From contig NC_132925.1 in assembly GCF_047675955.1 (NCBI RefSeq), positions 75,831,622 to 75,895,621 of the forward strand: a DNA stretch of 64,000 bases, written 5' to 3'. The translations under genes were made by a program, and so were the position numbers. This stretch comes from Chlorocebus sabaeus (Eukaryota > Chordata > Mammalia > Primates > Cercopithecidae). The notes under the pieces are model-generated. The model did no database searches, was not told the DNA's origin, and saw only the letters and a program-made list of their open reading frames with translations. Positions 1 through 13,267 of this stretch are shown one piece after another; within the stretch, counting starts at the first letter, position 1, and each line of letters starts with the position of its first letter.

Positions 1-204
1 AAAACTACAGACTAAAATAACATCTTAATAGAATAACATCCGTGCCTCACTGACCAAAAATTATATGTATCAGCTGTGGTTTGGACGGTGTACACATGTC
101 AATTTTACTCTAGTGCACAAAGGGAGTTCTGAACTGTGCATTAGCCTATTCGCAGCAAACAAGCAAACTTGCAGGAGGCTAGGAGAAGCACTCAAGGTTT
201 GGGT

Positions 205-390
205 TCAGGGGGCAGCCAGCCTGCAGTCTGAGCACTTCTAGTTGTGCAGCCATGGGCAAGAGACTCTGGAGAGCTAAGTACTGATACTCCCTCCTCCTAC
301 AAGCCTGGGTTGAGGAGTAAATTTGAGATAACGCAGGTAATGCAGTGCCCAGCACTTGTTAAACGTTCAGCAAATGTTAGCTATTATGAT
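205..390 (+). mobile_element. MIR SINE
   Basis: Plus-strand MIR-like sequence from 'gggcagccagcctgcagtct' to 'cagcacttgttaaacgttca' and 'aaatgttagctattat', colinear with the core and tail. Confidence 0.5.
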
Positions 391-1479
391 TACAACCAAG
401 GAGAAACTGGATGGATGATAGAAAAGAAGAGTTAAACAGAAACAGAAAAACTGAGGTTTCTATTATAGAAATTAGTCAAGTCCCCTACAAATCTTGGGAT
501 TTCCTAAACGGAATCCTTGAGAAGCCAGCAGAGGTGTCATTCAGTGTTCTGGAGGGCAACAAACAAGCTGCTGGCAGTTATGAAATACTGTGTTCCTGTC
601 ATTGGTGAAAGCCAGTTCTCCATTTTACAGGAATACAAGTCTCCACTAACTCCACTTCACTGTCTCAGCAGGCCAGGCGAGTTATAATTGGCCTTAATTG
701 GCACTTACAGGAGCTTTAACATTCCTTACCTGCTGCCAAGGAGCACTTGAAAGGGGAAAAAAGTATTTTCAAACTTGGAAATACCAAGCAATTCATTCGG
801 CTGTGGGCCTGGAAGCCTGCTATCCAGAATCAGATTAGCTTCACCTAGAAATGTTGCTATGTTATTATCCAGCGCTCATTAGGTACTCACACTGGATTAG
901 GAGAGGTGGGAGATGAAATTTAAACGGGAATAATTCACCTTGGAGGCTAAAACCATGCAGCAGCCTTCCTCTAGCTTATCTTTTGGTGGATGGCTCTCTA
1001 GGGCTCAGCCACACTTCATGTGTGTAAGGCAGGCAAATAAAATATATTTTCATGGCCTGATTTACACAGGCTTTGAGTTAACCACAGTCTGACCTCAGCC
1101 CAGTTATTATTTGAAACACACAATGAACAATGTTATAAGGTGACCAGTCATACCAACTGCAAAGAGGATAGCGAGATCAGAAACAAAACTGGCCATAGTT
1201 TTTCCTTGGCCTTGCAATTAATCACACTCAAAATTGTTATCCTCTAGGAGGCCTCACATTTTGCACAGAGGAATCCTAGCATAAAAGAATGAGATTTCTT
1301 CCTTAAGGTAAATCCCATACAGAATGAATAGAAATTTCCCATAGATGCCAGGGAAACTGCCTATAATTGTTTAAATATTTTTTTAAATAATCACTCGTTT
1401 TGAAAGATCTCTGTCTCATATTATTATTACTCAGACTCGAGCTTGTTTGAGAAATTTACTTCAAATTAAAATTAATCAT

Positions 1480-1513
<34 letters not shown>

Positions 1514-1559
1514 GGAACATTGTTAAGAGGCTTTAGAAAAATAAATGGAAGCTTAGAAA
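391..1559. other. Intronic sequence, no gene seen
   Basis: ATXN7 intron without a recognised repeat apart from the TG run. Around 680-705 there are clustered homeodomain-like cores (ataattgg, ttaattgg). Confidence 0.6.
1482..1511. repeat. (TG)15 microsatellite
   Basis: Fifteen uninterrupted GT/TG units, likely polymorphic in length. Confidence 0.97.
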
Positions 1560-2110
1560 AATAAATACATCTACTCCTTTGGAGATACTCTTATAATGAC
1601 TGGTAGAGATGAAGTATTATAGCCTTTTTGGAAAGCAATCCAGCAGCAGCTATTAACACTGCAAATAACTATCTTTTGTGACCCAGGAATCCACTCCTGA
1701 GACTCTATCCCACAGAAACTAAACCACCAGTAATTAAGTATGTATGTACCAGAGTGGTTACTGCTGTTTGGTTCACAGAGACAAAAAGCAAGAAACAAAA
1801 TCAATGTCCATAGAGGGCCTGGCAGAGGAAGCTACAGCACAGCCACACTTTAGAGCAGTATGCAACCATTAAAAAGAGGGGATTAGTGTTATCCAGGGCT
1901 GTGAATGGATTTACATGAGGTATTGTTGAGTAGAAAAGGAGCAGAAGTGTGCATAATAGGATCCATTTTTTTGTAAAACTATCACCAAAAGCCCCTACTA
2001 ATAAAATACATGATTCTATGTGCCTGGATAGAGTTAGAAGCATGAGAAAAATATAGAAGGATGCATACTAAGTTACATACTAAGAATGCAGCATGTATGA
2101 TTTATAGTGT
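1560..2110 (+). mobile_element. Diverged LINE (L1M/HAL1-like) 3' fragment
   Basis: Patchy resemblance to the 3' end of old L1/HAL1 elements: 'aggaatccactcctgagact', 'caatgtccatagag', 'gcagtatgcaaccattaaaa' and 'tttttgtaaaactatcacc' occur in the expected order. There is no intact frame. Family and edges are uncertain. Confidence 0.45.
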
Positions 2111-2359
2111 AGTGCGGACTGCTACAGTTAGAGAAGGCAGGTAAGTTGAAAGAGCCAATGAAATAAGAAAAAGGCTGCACTGAAAACAGTTGAGATGATT
2201 ACATTTGTGTATTTACATAAAAATACATTATAGGTGTACATATTTAATACATTCATATGCTGATCAAAAAATCTATAAAGAAAGAGTTGGTCTAAAAAAT
2301 TTGTTATAAAAACGCACTGTGAAGGTAGCTGAAGAAAAATTAAAGAAATACAAAATTCT

Positions 2360-2658
2360 GGCCGAGGGGGGTGGTTCACACCTGTAAACCCAGCACTTCA
2401 GGAGGCAGAGGCAGGTGGACTGCTTGAGCCCAGGAGTTTGAGACCAGCCTGGGTAACATGGTGAAACCCTGCCTCTACAAAAAATACAAAAATCAGCTAG
2501 GTATGGTGGCGTGTGCCTCTAGTCCCAGGTACTGGAAGGGCTGAGGTGGAAGGATTGCTTGAGCCCGGGAAGTGGGGGTTACAGTGAGCCAAGTGTGCGC
2601 CACTGCACTCTAGCCTGGGCAACAGACTGAGAATCTGTTTCGAAGAAGAAGAAAAAAG
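2360..2658 (+). mobile_element. Alu (full length)
   Basis: Plus-strand Alu with both arms and an impure A/G-rich tail (gaagaagaagaaaaaagag). Flanking copies of agaaatacaa(a/t)attctg on each side are an imperfect target-site duplication. Confidence 0.95.
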
Positions 2659-2863
2659 AGAAATACAATATTCTGGTATTACATCAAACAAGTGTATCTT
2701 GATTACTGTCACTCTCTTAATTTGTTTGGCTAAGCAGGCTGAGACTCAAGTAGCACAACAGACCACAGTTGAATCACACAGAAAAAGGCCTATTAGCCAC
2801 TTTGGCAAAATAACATCTTAACTCTCTAAAGCTCACTACACATCTTCAGTAGTAGAAGTTGTA

Positions 2864-3159
2864 GGCCAGGTGTGGTGGTTCACGCCTATAATCCCAGCAC
2901 TTTGGGAGGCTGAGGCAGGCAGATGACTTGAGGTCAGGAGTTCAAGACCAGCCTGGCCAACATGGCGAAATTCTGTCTCTACTAAAAATGCAAAAATTAG
3001 CTGGGTGTGGTGGTACATGCCTGTAGTCCCAGTTACTCAGGAGGCTGAGGCATGAGAATCACTTGAACCTGGGAGGTGGAGGTTGCAGTGAGCCGAGATT
3101 GCACCACTGCACTCCATCCTGAGTGAGAGAGCAGGACTCTGTCTCAAGAAAACAAAACA
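2864..3159 (+). mobile_element. Alu (full length, AluS-like)
   Basis: Plus-strand two-arm Alu starting ggccaggtgtggtgg and ending in an A-rich tail. Similar flanks agaagttgta and agaagttcta suggest a decayed target-site duplication. Confidence 0.95.
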
Positions 3160-3965
3160 GAAGTTCTAACAACCTTTTTAAGAAATATATCAAGCATAAG
3201 AGGCAATGAAACAAATTTCATTCCAAAGTTTGTGACCTGAAGAGAATATAAATCAAGAACTCTATATTGTGTGATCAGGGGCTGTTTGTATTTTATTTTA
3301 AACGGAAATAATTCTTTCATTTTTTTAATCTTCAAATAAATGCACAAGATGAAAAGGTATAAAATTACTTTGAAGTAAACCTCAAGACTGGGATTTCTAC
3401 ACACATAATGTGGGATAAGGGAAATAGCTAAATTTAGCTATTGGGCCCCTCCCAAACCAGTTTGTTTTATGGACTTGGACTAGTACATACATCAGAGGAA
3501 TTATTCCAGTCAGGTAGTAGGTACCACGGCATCAAGAAGTGATAAAAACTCCCTCTTCTGGTCATATGTAAGATCACAGCTTAGCAGGGTTGAAATCGCA
3601 GGTACTTACCTTAGTCAACGTACAAATTAGTCTTGTGAAATGACTGTCAGGAAAAATACTTTTTAGGAAATATAAATAAAATATGGATTTATTTCCTGAA
3701 ATATCTCCTTTAAAGTTGAAGCATGGCCATCCTATAATAGCTAATGACTTCTACATGTAGCAGGCAAGTCAAGAGTGACACTGGTAAATATTAACAATTC
3801 ATATATATATTAAATAATAATTTCTTAATTTTTATTAAGCCTTTTTTTAAAAAAAATTTCCAACTGTTTTTCCCTCTATTAAGGTATAAATGACAAATAA
3901 AAGTTCTACATATTTACAGTACAGTGTAATGTTTTGATACATATATACATTATAAACAATTTATA

Positions 3966-3990
3966 GACAGACAGATAGATAGATAGATAT
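3966..3990. repeat. (GATA)n-type tetranucleotide repeat
   Basis: A short run acagacagatagatagatagata, grading from ACAG to GATA units. Confidence 0.85.
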
Positions 3991-4879
3991 TGCCAGAAAC
4001 TCACATTTTCACTGCCTTATTATTGTGGCAACCCAAATCAGAACTGCTGAAGTAGTTCATCAAATCACAGTAGTACAAACCTGGAGGGCACTGTGACCAG
4101 GTTCCATGTGGAGAATCAATATGCTGAAATACTGACAGACATTCCCAAAGAAGAACAGTCCTTAAGGCACTGTATACAGTAACACAACACTGAAGATCTA
4201 AGGGTCCATCAACAGGAGTCAGGTTAAGTGAAAATACATTAATGAAGCGGAATAACAGGCAGTCCTTAAAAAGACTACAGCAGAACAGTATGTATTAACC
4301 TGAAAAAATATTTTAGATAGATTATTAAGTTAAAAACGTGAATTCACACTGAATCTACTTTTTTTAATATGTGAGGGGAAAAAATATACTGGTAAATATT
4401 CCTTTGTCCAGGTTCTAGGAACCCTCCAAGAGTATATGTCAAACTGTACCCCTGAAAAGTAAGATGAAGGAGCTTTGTTAATTCTGATTGCATACTTATC
4501 CTCTGGTTGTTTACTTTCTTTTACAATGTATTTTATTTTAATAATTAAAAACAAATTGAAAGATAGTAGTTTGTTAGTCAATAAATTTTCACAACTACCC
4601 AACGAATACATGAGAAGTCCCAGGAAAGTGCACACATTTTCTTTTGTTTTCTGGCTTATATGACTAGATTACAATAACATTAAAAAAATTGAAAAGAAAA
4701 AATGACCCCCCAACTTGGCATCACTGCAATAATTACTTTCTTCTATAATCTTTAGAAAATGCCTAAAGACTTAACATAATATATCAACACTTTTAATTCA
4801 GGTCAATGCACCTCATTAAAAATAAATGCCCATATACAAACTGAAAGAACAACCTCCTGATCCATAAGTGCAAGTAAAT

Positions 4880-5690
4880 TCATCCAGCTGCTTGAGCCAA
4901 AAACCCCATGAGTCATTCCTCCTCCCTTCCTTTCCCAATCCATCAGCAAGCCCTGCTGGCTTTATACTTCCGATGCAGATTTTAATTCTGTTCACACTTC
5001 TCTGCCCCTGCTGCTACAATCCTAATCTAAGCTTTCTCTCCTGATCCAGCTCTCATCTTAACTAGTACGAAACAGCTCACTAACTGGTCTCCCTGGTTCC
5101 ACATTTGTCCCCTGTGTTCCACACAGCAACCATGTGATCAAACACTTCCTGGCCAAAATACTCCAGTAACTTACACCGTCCAATCCTGATTCTTCTCATG
5201 GCTTGCAGGGTCCAGTGTCATCTGGTCCTAGAACCACTTTCTCCGGTTTCAACTTGGACCCCTTTCCTCCTTGCACACTGTCCTTCGGTCTCCTCACTGG
5301 CCTTTCTGCCAAGACCACTTCCATCTAAGGACCTCCGCACTTGATATTTCCTCTATGTGAAGCACTTGTCCTTTACATCTTCAAATGGGCTGGCTCTCTT
5401 TCATCACTGAGTTTAAACATCAACTCCAGGGACAGACTTTCTTTAACTAGTCTTACCTAAAGTGGTCTGCCCCAGTCATTTTCTCTCACATTATTCCTAG
5501 CATTTATCACTACCCAAAATAATCTGATTTCACACAATTTCATTTTTCTCTCTCCTCAATACAATATATTGTATTAAGTCAGAATATAAGGTGCATGAAA
5601 TCACAGACACTGCTTTTCTACCTCAGTAGAGGGCAATGCCTAGCATATATTAGGCACCCAATAAATTTTGTTAAATGCATGAGTAATACT
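4880..5690 (+). mobile_element. L2 LINE 3' fragment
   Basis: Plus-strand L2: 'aatccatcagcaagccctgc', 'aactggtctccctggttcca', 'gaagcacttgtcctttac' and 'taggcacccaataaattttg' follow the 3'-end consensus order. No coding potential remains. Confidence 0.8.
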
Positions 5691-5699
5691 ATTGTTAGT

Positions 5700-8600
5700 T
5701 TAATTCCTTTTTAAAGCAGTCCCAAAGGCATAGACATTCATAAGAGCACAGATATCAGTAAGAGGAAAAATAAGTTCATTTTATAATTAGAAATTAAAAT
5801 GTTGCTCCTACAAATGTCATAACTTTATTTTAAATATATCTGCTTATAATACAACTAGAGAAAAAAGATAAATTTATATTAGCTGAGAGAGAATAAACCT
5901 TTATCTAATGCTACTTCAGTTATCTGAAATATTTAATTAGCATTCTTTCACTTGTAGCAAAGAAAAAAAATGAATACACTGTATGTTACACTATCACTCT
6001 CTAATATTAATAGCAATAAATGACAAGTGAAAGAAAAAATATTTTCTTTCTTCATCCAAAAATGGTTACTTAGTGACAAGAAGTTTAGGGCAAAAGGTCA
6101 ACCTGGAATTTCCTTCCAGAGTTAAACTAATTTTCACCTTGACATCATTCATGTTTTCATGTGCCTGTTTTGGTTAGCTCCCATCCCCGGCTCATCCCCA
6201 GACTGCTGGAGAAAGACCTGGTATATGTCTTCCAAGCAAAAGAGTGAAGTAATTTTTTTTCTGCTCCGCAACAAGTTTTAGTCTTTATACTGACTGCAGA
6301 AATAAACATGTCAGTCAATTCTCTAAAGAAGCTACAAAATGTTACGAGTCTCATACAAAAAGAGGAGGAGTTTGGTTTTAGATAGCTACTATGATTTAGA
6401 ATTAAATAAAGTAGAATAGGCAGAAGAGAAATTCAATGACTATGCTAAATCAATTATCTACCTACCATTACTATATCTTTGAATTACCAAATGTTCCGAG
6501 GTAACAGGTTTACAATATTGATCCAGCTTCTTGAAGCAAACTTAAAATTCTACTTCAGCTAGAACATCTGTTGCTAATGATAGCTTTGTGACACATGCAA
6601 TTCATACTGTCTCTGAATTTTCTTTTAACTCTATACATCCTTATCATGCAAAATAAATCAATGTTAGTAGGTAGAAAAGATGGCCTAGTTGGTATATTTT
6701 ATCTGTGTGAATGAAATTTAATTTACGAGTTTGATCTTTAAACTAAGCATAAAATCCATTCAGTGGATTGTTAAGAACAGGAAATAAGATAGTACATGCA
6801 AAAATTCTCTGTAAATCACCAGGTACTATTAAAAGTTATCATTAGTCAGTGGACTTAAATTTAGTATACTTATGAGAAAAAAACAGTTTCTTTCCTTATC
6901 AAAAACAGTTATTAGCTAAAAAAAAATGACACGTTAAAAAATATCTGAACCTGTTACTTTCCAGGTCTAAGTTAATCAGAGAGCAAAAGGGGAGGGAAGT
7001 GTTCTATATTAAATGGTAAAACCTCTGCTTTGTGATGCAAGATAATTATACGATGGCAATTGCTGGTCAGAACTATGTAAAATGTTGTCAACAATGAGAA
7101 CCAGCATTTTTGCCAGAAGCAGTCCATCAGATCTCAGAGTAAAAATTCATTTTTCTCTTATAGTACTAACATTCTTTGAAACCAATTACTTAGCTCAAAA
7201 AAGTACAATTTCTCATATGAATATATGAGTAATTTGCTCATCCTGATGAAAATGACATTTTAGAAAATATAATTTATGCTAGCATCTAAAAGAATCCAAA
7301 CCACCTCAATGCACACCAAGGAACATTAAGTGCAAGCAATGTGTGTGGCTATTAATTTTACAGGATTTGTAATATCTGCAAGGAGAGAAAGCTGTAAGAT
7401 CACAGCAGTGTTTCTACTAAAGCTATGTTCATTAAGTCATGAAAAAGTCAGATTTATGACACTTCTGTTTGTGAATAGTCTGAGAAAGGCAGATGTTTTA
7501 CACTGAAGCCTCACCAACAGACTTACATACCATTCACAGTGATCAGTAGTGGCTCAATACATAACATATCGATAGATGACAAAGGATATTTGTCTTACGT
7601 GGTCTTTTTACAGATCAACATGAGATTCCAAAATTCTGTCTTCAAGGTCTGTTATTTCCTAGGGCTAAGGCTGGCCTCAGTAGATAGCTCTTTAAACATA
7701 TGAGGTAGCAAAATTCAAGAACTTGAGCTGGTATTTCCAAACAATATGGAGTAGGCATCACTCTCTGATATTAATAACATCAAATGACAAGCGAAAACTT
7801 ACTCCCTTTCCAATTTCTTTCCATTTTCCTGATAATATCGCACTACTGTGTGGACAATACTTGCCTAAAATGTGTTAGTCTCCATTTTAACAAAGAGAGC
7901 AAAGCCTCAGGCTCAGAGCCAGCACTGGCAAAAGCATCAACATAAAATTAAATAATCTTCTTTTCACAGCATTCATTTTCACATTTACTATTTCTTATAG
8001 CAGGCAACACTAGTTTCCCCCTTTATTGTTCTAGTAAGATTTTCCTTGTAAATTGATTTATTTAAATAAAAGTGGTTTGATTTAAAGAAAAATACTAAGT
8101 GTCAGTAGATAATAAAGCCAGAATTTGATTAAGGTTGGGAAAAGGTGGCTGCTCCATATGTCACCACCGAGGCCATGCCTAGAGACTCAAGCTGAGCCAA
8201 AAGTTGAACAAGTGGATCAGCCTAACTAATCTGAGGCAAATACTTCAACAGCCGACATCTGAGTAGGGTTTCAATTAATCACAGAGATTCTAAATGTGGT
8301 ACTTGTCCAAGCGGACTAAACATCATTCATCTATTTCTCCTAGGTAATATCACCCCTGTGTCTGCATAAAAGAGAAATGTTAAAGTATTCTTCATAAGCA
8401 AACTCAGTGAAGCTAGAGAGCACAAAATAGGAATTCCTGGGAAGCTCTCTCAGTATACAGCCTCAAAAGCACCCCACAAGTTATCTGCTAACCCTAGGCT
8501 AATCCCACCATTTAGAGCCAGAGTAAATGCATGTAAGTAGTACTACACAGTTTATGCTATTCAGTAGCCAGTATAGAACCAACACACTTATCACTAAACT

Positions 8601-9100
8601 AACTGAAGAACTTAAAGATTCCCACCTCAAAAGAATGGGGCTTCTGACCCTAGGAACGTCACCATCTCAATGCTTACTCCTACTCAAAAGTTTTTTGGCA
8701 ATTAATGTGACATTTCCAGAACATAATACAGATATTTTAAAAAGTAGGGGCCTCCCTTCCTGCCATTCTGGTTGGCTCAATGAATCTCTGAGCGCCAATC
8801 TGTGTCAGTCACTGTATGTTAGCCACTGTGTGTACCAAGCAGCAGCTCCACCAGAGTGGACTGTATCTGCATCTGTGAAAGCAATGCATTCCAGCCAGCC
8901 AGTGTGTCAGAATCAGCCCAGGGAGCTGTTTAGAATGTAGATCCTGGGTTCTATCCCTGAAATTCCCATGCAGAGCATCTGGAGCAGGCCTTTGGAAGCT
9001 GCTCACTTAGAAAGCTCCTCTTTGATTCAGATGCACAGCAGGTCTGGGATCCACTGATTTGAATTATATTTTTAAATCTGAAATTAGCAGTAAGAAACAC
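5700..9100. other. Intronic sequence largely free of young repeats
   Basis: A 3.4-kb AT-rich stretch with no Alu or L1. Short open frames here show no family motif. Two 41-bp look-alike segments (5993-6033 and 7757-7797) are the only internal structure I saw. Confidence 0.6.
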
Positions 9101-9107
9101 CTTACTC

Positions 9108-9317
9108 TTTTTTTTTCTTTTTTTTTTTTTTTTTGAGATGGAGTCTCGCTCTGTCACCCAGGCTGGAGTGCAGTGGTACGATCTCGGCTCACTGCAAGCT
9201 CTGCCTCCCAGGTTCAAGCCATTATCCTGCCTCAGCCTCCCAGGTAGCTAGGACTACAGGTGCACGCCACCACGCCCGGCTTATTTTTTGTATTTTTGGT
9301 AGAGATGGGGTTTCACA
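9108..9317 (-). mobile_element. Alu, 5'-truncated
   Basis: Minus-strand Alu beginning with its tail as a T-run and stopping inside the left arm at 'gatggggtttcac'. The flanks cttactct (9101) and cttactcc (about 9319) look like a target-site duplication, so the truncation happened at insertion. Confidence 0.92.
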
Positions 9318-10295
9318 GCTTACTCCTAAAAATACTAAGTAACTGAAGAGAAATATGAGGCACACTGGAGTATTTTAAAACATTAAAACAACATCAAGAA
9401 ATCATGGTATTACTATGTAGTTTCCAAGAAAGCAAACTATGCTATGAGAGCAATCAGACTGAAAAACTGGAAATGCCAAAATGGCACCACAATCATTCAC
9501 CATCATTGCTCAAATGGAAATCCTGGTTAATTGTTAACTCCTCAAACTGCAGCTTGGCTAGCAAAAAAGTACATGGTTTCTTAACTACTCTGAATAATAG
9601 CTGCTCACCAATTCAGAATACTTTTACCACCAACACTGACTGACTTTACAAGACTTGCTGCCACTGTAGCATGTTTTCTTGTCCTGGTAGCAGTGGTTTT
9701 AAAGGAACTGCCTGCTGGAGTTTGTAGCAACTATTCATTTGTTCATAAAAGTCACAGACAGATAACAGCAATATATGAATTCACAGAAGACTGCCAACAC
9801 ATTTTCGCCAATATCACTGAAAGAAAGTACCATCCCTGTTTTGGCAGCTAAATAAACTACAACAGTCACTCTGAAAGATTCTGAATTTGAAAACTGTTTT
9901 TTGTTAACTATGGAAAACAATAATGCAACAACTGGCTTTCTAAAAATTTCAACAAAAAAGAAAATGTTCCAAAAATAATCTTTCCTGTCACAACCGCTGT
10001 CCCCAAAAGACAGAAGAGACTGTGGCAGCACCAGTAAAGGTTGTTGGTCCTGGGAACCCTGTTCACCTCTCCTTTCCTCCAAGTGAGTCGGGGGAAGTCC
10101 CTCCAGGGCCACCACATGGTACCTCCCTCTACTTCATGCAGTTACTCTCCCAAACCCACATTCACCTCTAAACCTCTTGTCAATTCCACCAGCAGCCATC
10201 TCCTCTACTGCTGATTCAAAGAGGGTACTCCTTACACATTTCCCGGCAGAATAACTCCCTCAGAGCACTTGGCCCTCATCTTTCTGCCAGGAACT

Positions 10296-10331
10296 CTCAT
10301 ATCTTTAATACTTCTCATATCTTTAATACTT
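10296..10331. repeat. Exact 18-bp tandem duplication
   Basis: The 18-mer ctcatatctttaatactt occurs twice back to back with no mismatch, pointing to a recent slippage event. Confidence 0.95.
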
Positions 10332-10550
10332 CCCTTGTCACCTCAGCCTCCCACCTAGTGACTTTGTCAGTCACACCTCCTGCCAAACCACAGGAGACCC
10401 TGGAGTGCATTCACACTTTTCCATTTACATGTTTGAAGTTAACACCAACCCTTTGTTATTCAACAAGTATCTTACTAGGAGATATTGTACCAGGGACTGA
10501 AAGGCAGGAAAGGAGAAAGACAGAAAAATGTGATTTTAAGATACTTTCCT

Positions 10551-10837
10551 GGCTGGGAGTGGTAGCTCATGCCCATATTCCCTGTACTTTGGGAAGGCGA
10601 GGCGGGCGAATCACTTGAGGTCAGGAGTTCCAGATCAGCCTGGCCAACATGGTGAAACCCCATTTCTACCCAAAATACAAAAATTAGTCGGGCATAGTGG
10701 CATGCACCTGTAATCCCAGCTACTCAGGAGGCTGACGCAGGATAATTGCTTGAACCCAGGAGGCAGAGGTTGCAGCCAGCCAAGATCACGCCACTGCACT
10801 CCAGCCTGAGCGACAAAGCAAGACTCTGTCTAAAAAC

Positions 10838-10868
<31 letters not shown>

Positions 10869-10879
10869 CAAAACAAAAC
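10551..10879 (+). mobile_element. Alu with (AAAAC)n tail
   Basis: Plus-strand full-length, diverged Alu. Its tail has become a run of AAAAC units (about 10838-10879), a common microsatellite derivative of the Alu A-tail. Confidence 0.94.
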
Positions 10880-11647
10880 ACTTTTTCCTACCCATACACT
10901 GACATTCTAAGAGGGGAAATGAGAAAATTAAAAAAAAAAAAGTTCATATAAATATGCTGTAACCAGTGAATAAAATACTCCTAGAAGAGGGGACCAAGAG
11001 ATCCTCCTTCTGCCTAAGGAATCCACTCTACCCATCAATTCTCTGGGGCACCACTAAGTCACATCACTTTGGTTCTAAAAAATCTGCAACAGGTCCTCAC
11101 TGAGACGTCCAGAGCAGGGGACTCATGGGCACCGATGCCCTGTGAGCTAGTCCCCGCCTGCCTTTGAGCTTCACTCATCCACAGGTGGGTACATCAATTC
11201 TGACCAATGGTGACTCACGCAGCACATCCCAGAGAGCCTGGAATTTCCTGCTCCTGTGCTTGCTCACGTCAACCTTGTTGCCAACCTGGGGCCACCAAAT
11301 ACAGCTCTTCAGTGCACAAACTGTGTAGCCATATGTGGCAGCTCTGTCTGTCCCCATTGACACACCTCCCATTTTAGGGGATTACAAGTGATTTTTCCAA
11401 AATATTGTCTGTATTGTCCAAAAGTCAGAAGCAGGGAAATGACATCTTATCCACCTCTGTACCCACTCTAGTGCCTACCCCAGGGCTTCTTCTAGAAGCA
11501 GGAACTCAAATGATCTTTTTATGGTTAAATAGAGGATTTATTCCTTGAAAAAAATGGTGGAATGTTGCTTATGATGGTGTGACTCTTAATCCAACAACAG
11601 CAATCTCAACAGCAAGATCTGTAAATTCTAACTTTAAAATGTTTCTT

Positions 11648-11957
11648 GGCTGAGCGCAGTGGCTCATGCCTGTAATCCCAGCACTTTAGGAGGCAGAGGC
11701 AGGTGGATCACTTGAGGTCAGGAGTTTGAGACCAGCCTGGACAACATGGTGAAACCCTGTCTCTACTAAAAATACAAAAATTAGCTGGGCGTGGTGGTGG
11801 GCGCCTGTAGTCCCAGCTACTAGGAAGGCTGAGGCAAGGGAATTGCTTGAATCTGGGAGGCAGAGGTTGCAATGAACTGAGATCGCACCACTGCACTCCA
11901 ATGTCGGCGACACCGTCTCAAAAAAAGAACAAAACAAAACAAAACAAGAACAACAAA
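11648..11957 (+). mobile_element. Alu (AluS-like)
   Basis: Plus-strand Alu starting ggctgagcgcagtggctc, with both arms and an AAAAC-type tail. The right arm has lost a few bases near 'atgtcggcgacaccgtctc'. Confidence 0.94.
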
Positions 11958-11974
11958 AGTATCTCAAAGCTATG

Positions 11975-12590
11975 CAGTCTTCCTAGCTCTACTGCCAGAT
12001 CTTACTCTCAGTCCAATGTCATCTCTTGCCTCTTAACTATTCTCCCTGCTTCTGCCCTTCTCCCAGAATTTATTCCCAGCAAATCAACCACTGAAATAGG
12101 ACTGTGTTACTCTCTTACATAAATCCTGCGGTGCGCCCAAGCTGCTTCTTAGCCTGGCCTATGAATGATCAGGTTCCTGCTTATAATGCTGGATTCCTCC
12201 AGTTTCTACCTCCCTTCACTAAATACTAAATACCCTTCAGCCACACAGGCCTTCTTCAGGTCTGTGTGCTGGCTGTTCCCTCTGCATCAAACGCTCTTAT
12301 TCTAGATCGCTGCCCGAGTTGCTCCTTCTTATCATTTAGGACTCAGCTCCAGTGTCACCTCCTAAGATGCCTTCTTTAAACACTCTATCTATAGGAGAAT
12401 CCCATTGTCACTCTGTATTGCAAGCTTGCATTTGTAGTAGTAAGAGCAACGAGGAAAAAACCTATAGTTATTTTTAAAGTTTATCTAGTTAGTTTTGCCT
12501 GCCTCTCCAGTTAGACTGTAAACTCTGTGGCAGTAAGAATCATACTACATACCCAATGCCTGAAACAAGGTAGGTATTCAAATACTTATG
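11975..12590 (+). mobile_element. L2 LINE 3' fragment
   Basis: Plus-strand L2-like order ends with 'tggctgttccctctgcatca', 'cagctccagtgtcacctcc', 'ttagactgtaaactctgtgg' and 'aacaaggtaggtattcaaa'. It abuts the Alu at 11648. Confidence 0.72.
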
Positions 12591-12763
12591 ATTTGCTATT
12601 GAGCAAAACTGGGCAGAAAATCAAGGTTTTTAGAATCAGAATCTTATCTTAAACACTGTAAAGGCATTATGACAATGCCAAACAACTGTATTTGGACTCT
12701 TCAACAATTAACACCCAAAATTTAGAACTATTGAACTGAGAAGTTTCAAAATCACATTTCCTT

Positions 12764-12801
12764 AAAAAATAAAAATAAAAAAATAAAAATAAAAATAAAA
12801 A
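12764..12801. repeat. (AAAAT)n repeat
   Basis: A-rich run of AAAAAT/AAAAT units with no Alu attached, just left of the zinc-block exon region. Confidence 0.9.
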
Positions 12802-13162
12802 GCCCATGTAGCCATACTGTGAGTGTAATATATAATTTTAAAATCCACTGAATACACAACCAAGGCCTCTAGAAGGAAACAAACTGGTAACTATACTGAT
12901 GCAACATTTTACAAGAGATTTTATAAACTATACTTTCTCTAATTTCAATAAAAGCCAAAACATTCATATCGCTTTTAATAAAAATTTAAAAATACCCAAC
13001 AACAATGGGTTAATTGTTATTAACCCATTCAGTGAATTAAAAAGTCTACCTCCTGGTGGGGGAGGGACATTATGCCCTATGCATGCCATCACTGTTCCTT
13101 AGTTTAATCTTGCTTTACCTTTTATCTTCTAATAACAATTTTTTAAATGGTTAAGCACTTAC

Positions 13163-13267
13163 CATAATGTGATTGAAATGCCTGCGGTTTGACAACCTGA
13201 TTACAGTCGTTACACACCACCAAGTAGAAATCATCATGGGCTGGACAGAAACCAAATATTGGCATGT
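13163..13267 (-). CDS. ATXN7: ATXN7 third coding exon (zinc-binding block I, partial)
   Basis: This 105-bp exon encodes residues 127-161, running DMPIFGFCPAHDDF and then VVCNDCNQVVKP and AFQSHY. Visible zinc-ligand candidates are Cys145-x2-Cys148 and His160; the last histidine should come from the next exon, which starts GlnSerHisTyr-Glu-Arg-Arg-His in the known protein. This is the conserved Sgf73/ataxin-7 block I that docks the deubiquitinase module on SAGA. The acceptor is gtttctctgttgcag (AG at 13269-13268), the donor gtaagtgc from 13162, and the exon ends on the first base of a codon. An Alu sits 78 bp upstream of the acceptor on the gene's own strand. All Cys/His positions are intact. 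Confidence 0.96.

Noticed and set aside
8527..8940. 137-codon plus-strand frame in repeat-poor intron
   Set aside because: The length is possible by chance on this scale; codon use looks random and no homology is recognised.
1..13162. The next ATXN7 coding exon (serine-rich, after the zinc block)
   Set aside because: I looked for the minus-strand exon starting with the second half of the split Glu codon and a serine run, and did not see it. It presumably lies left of the window.
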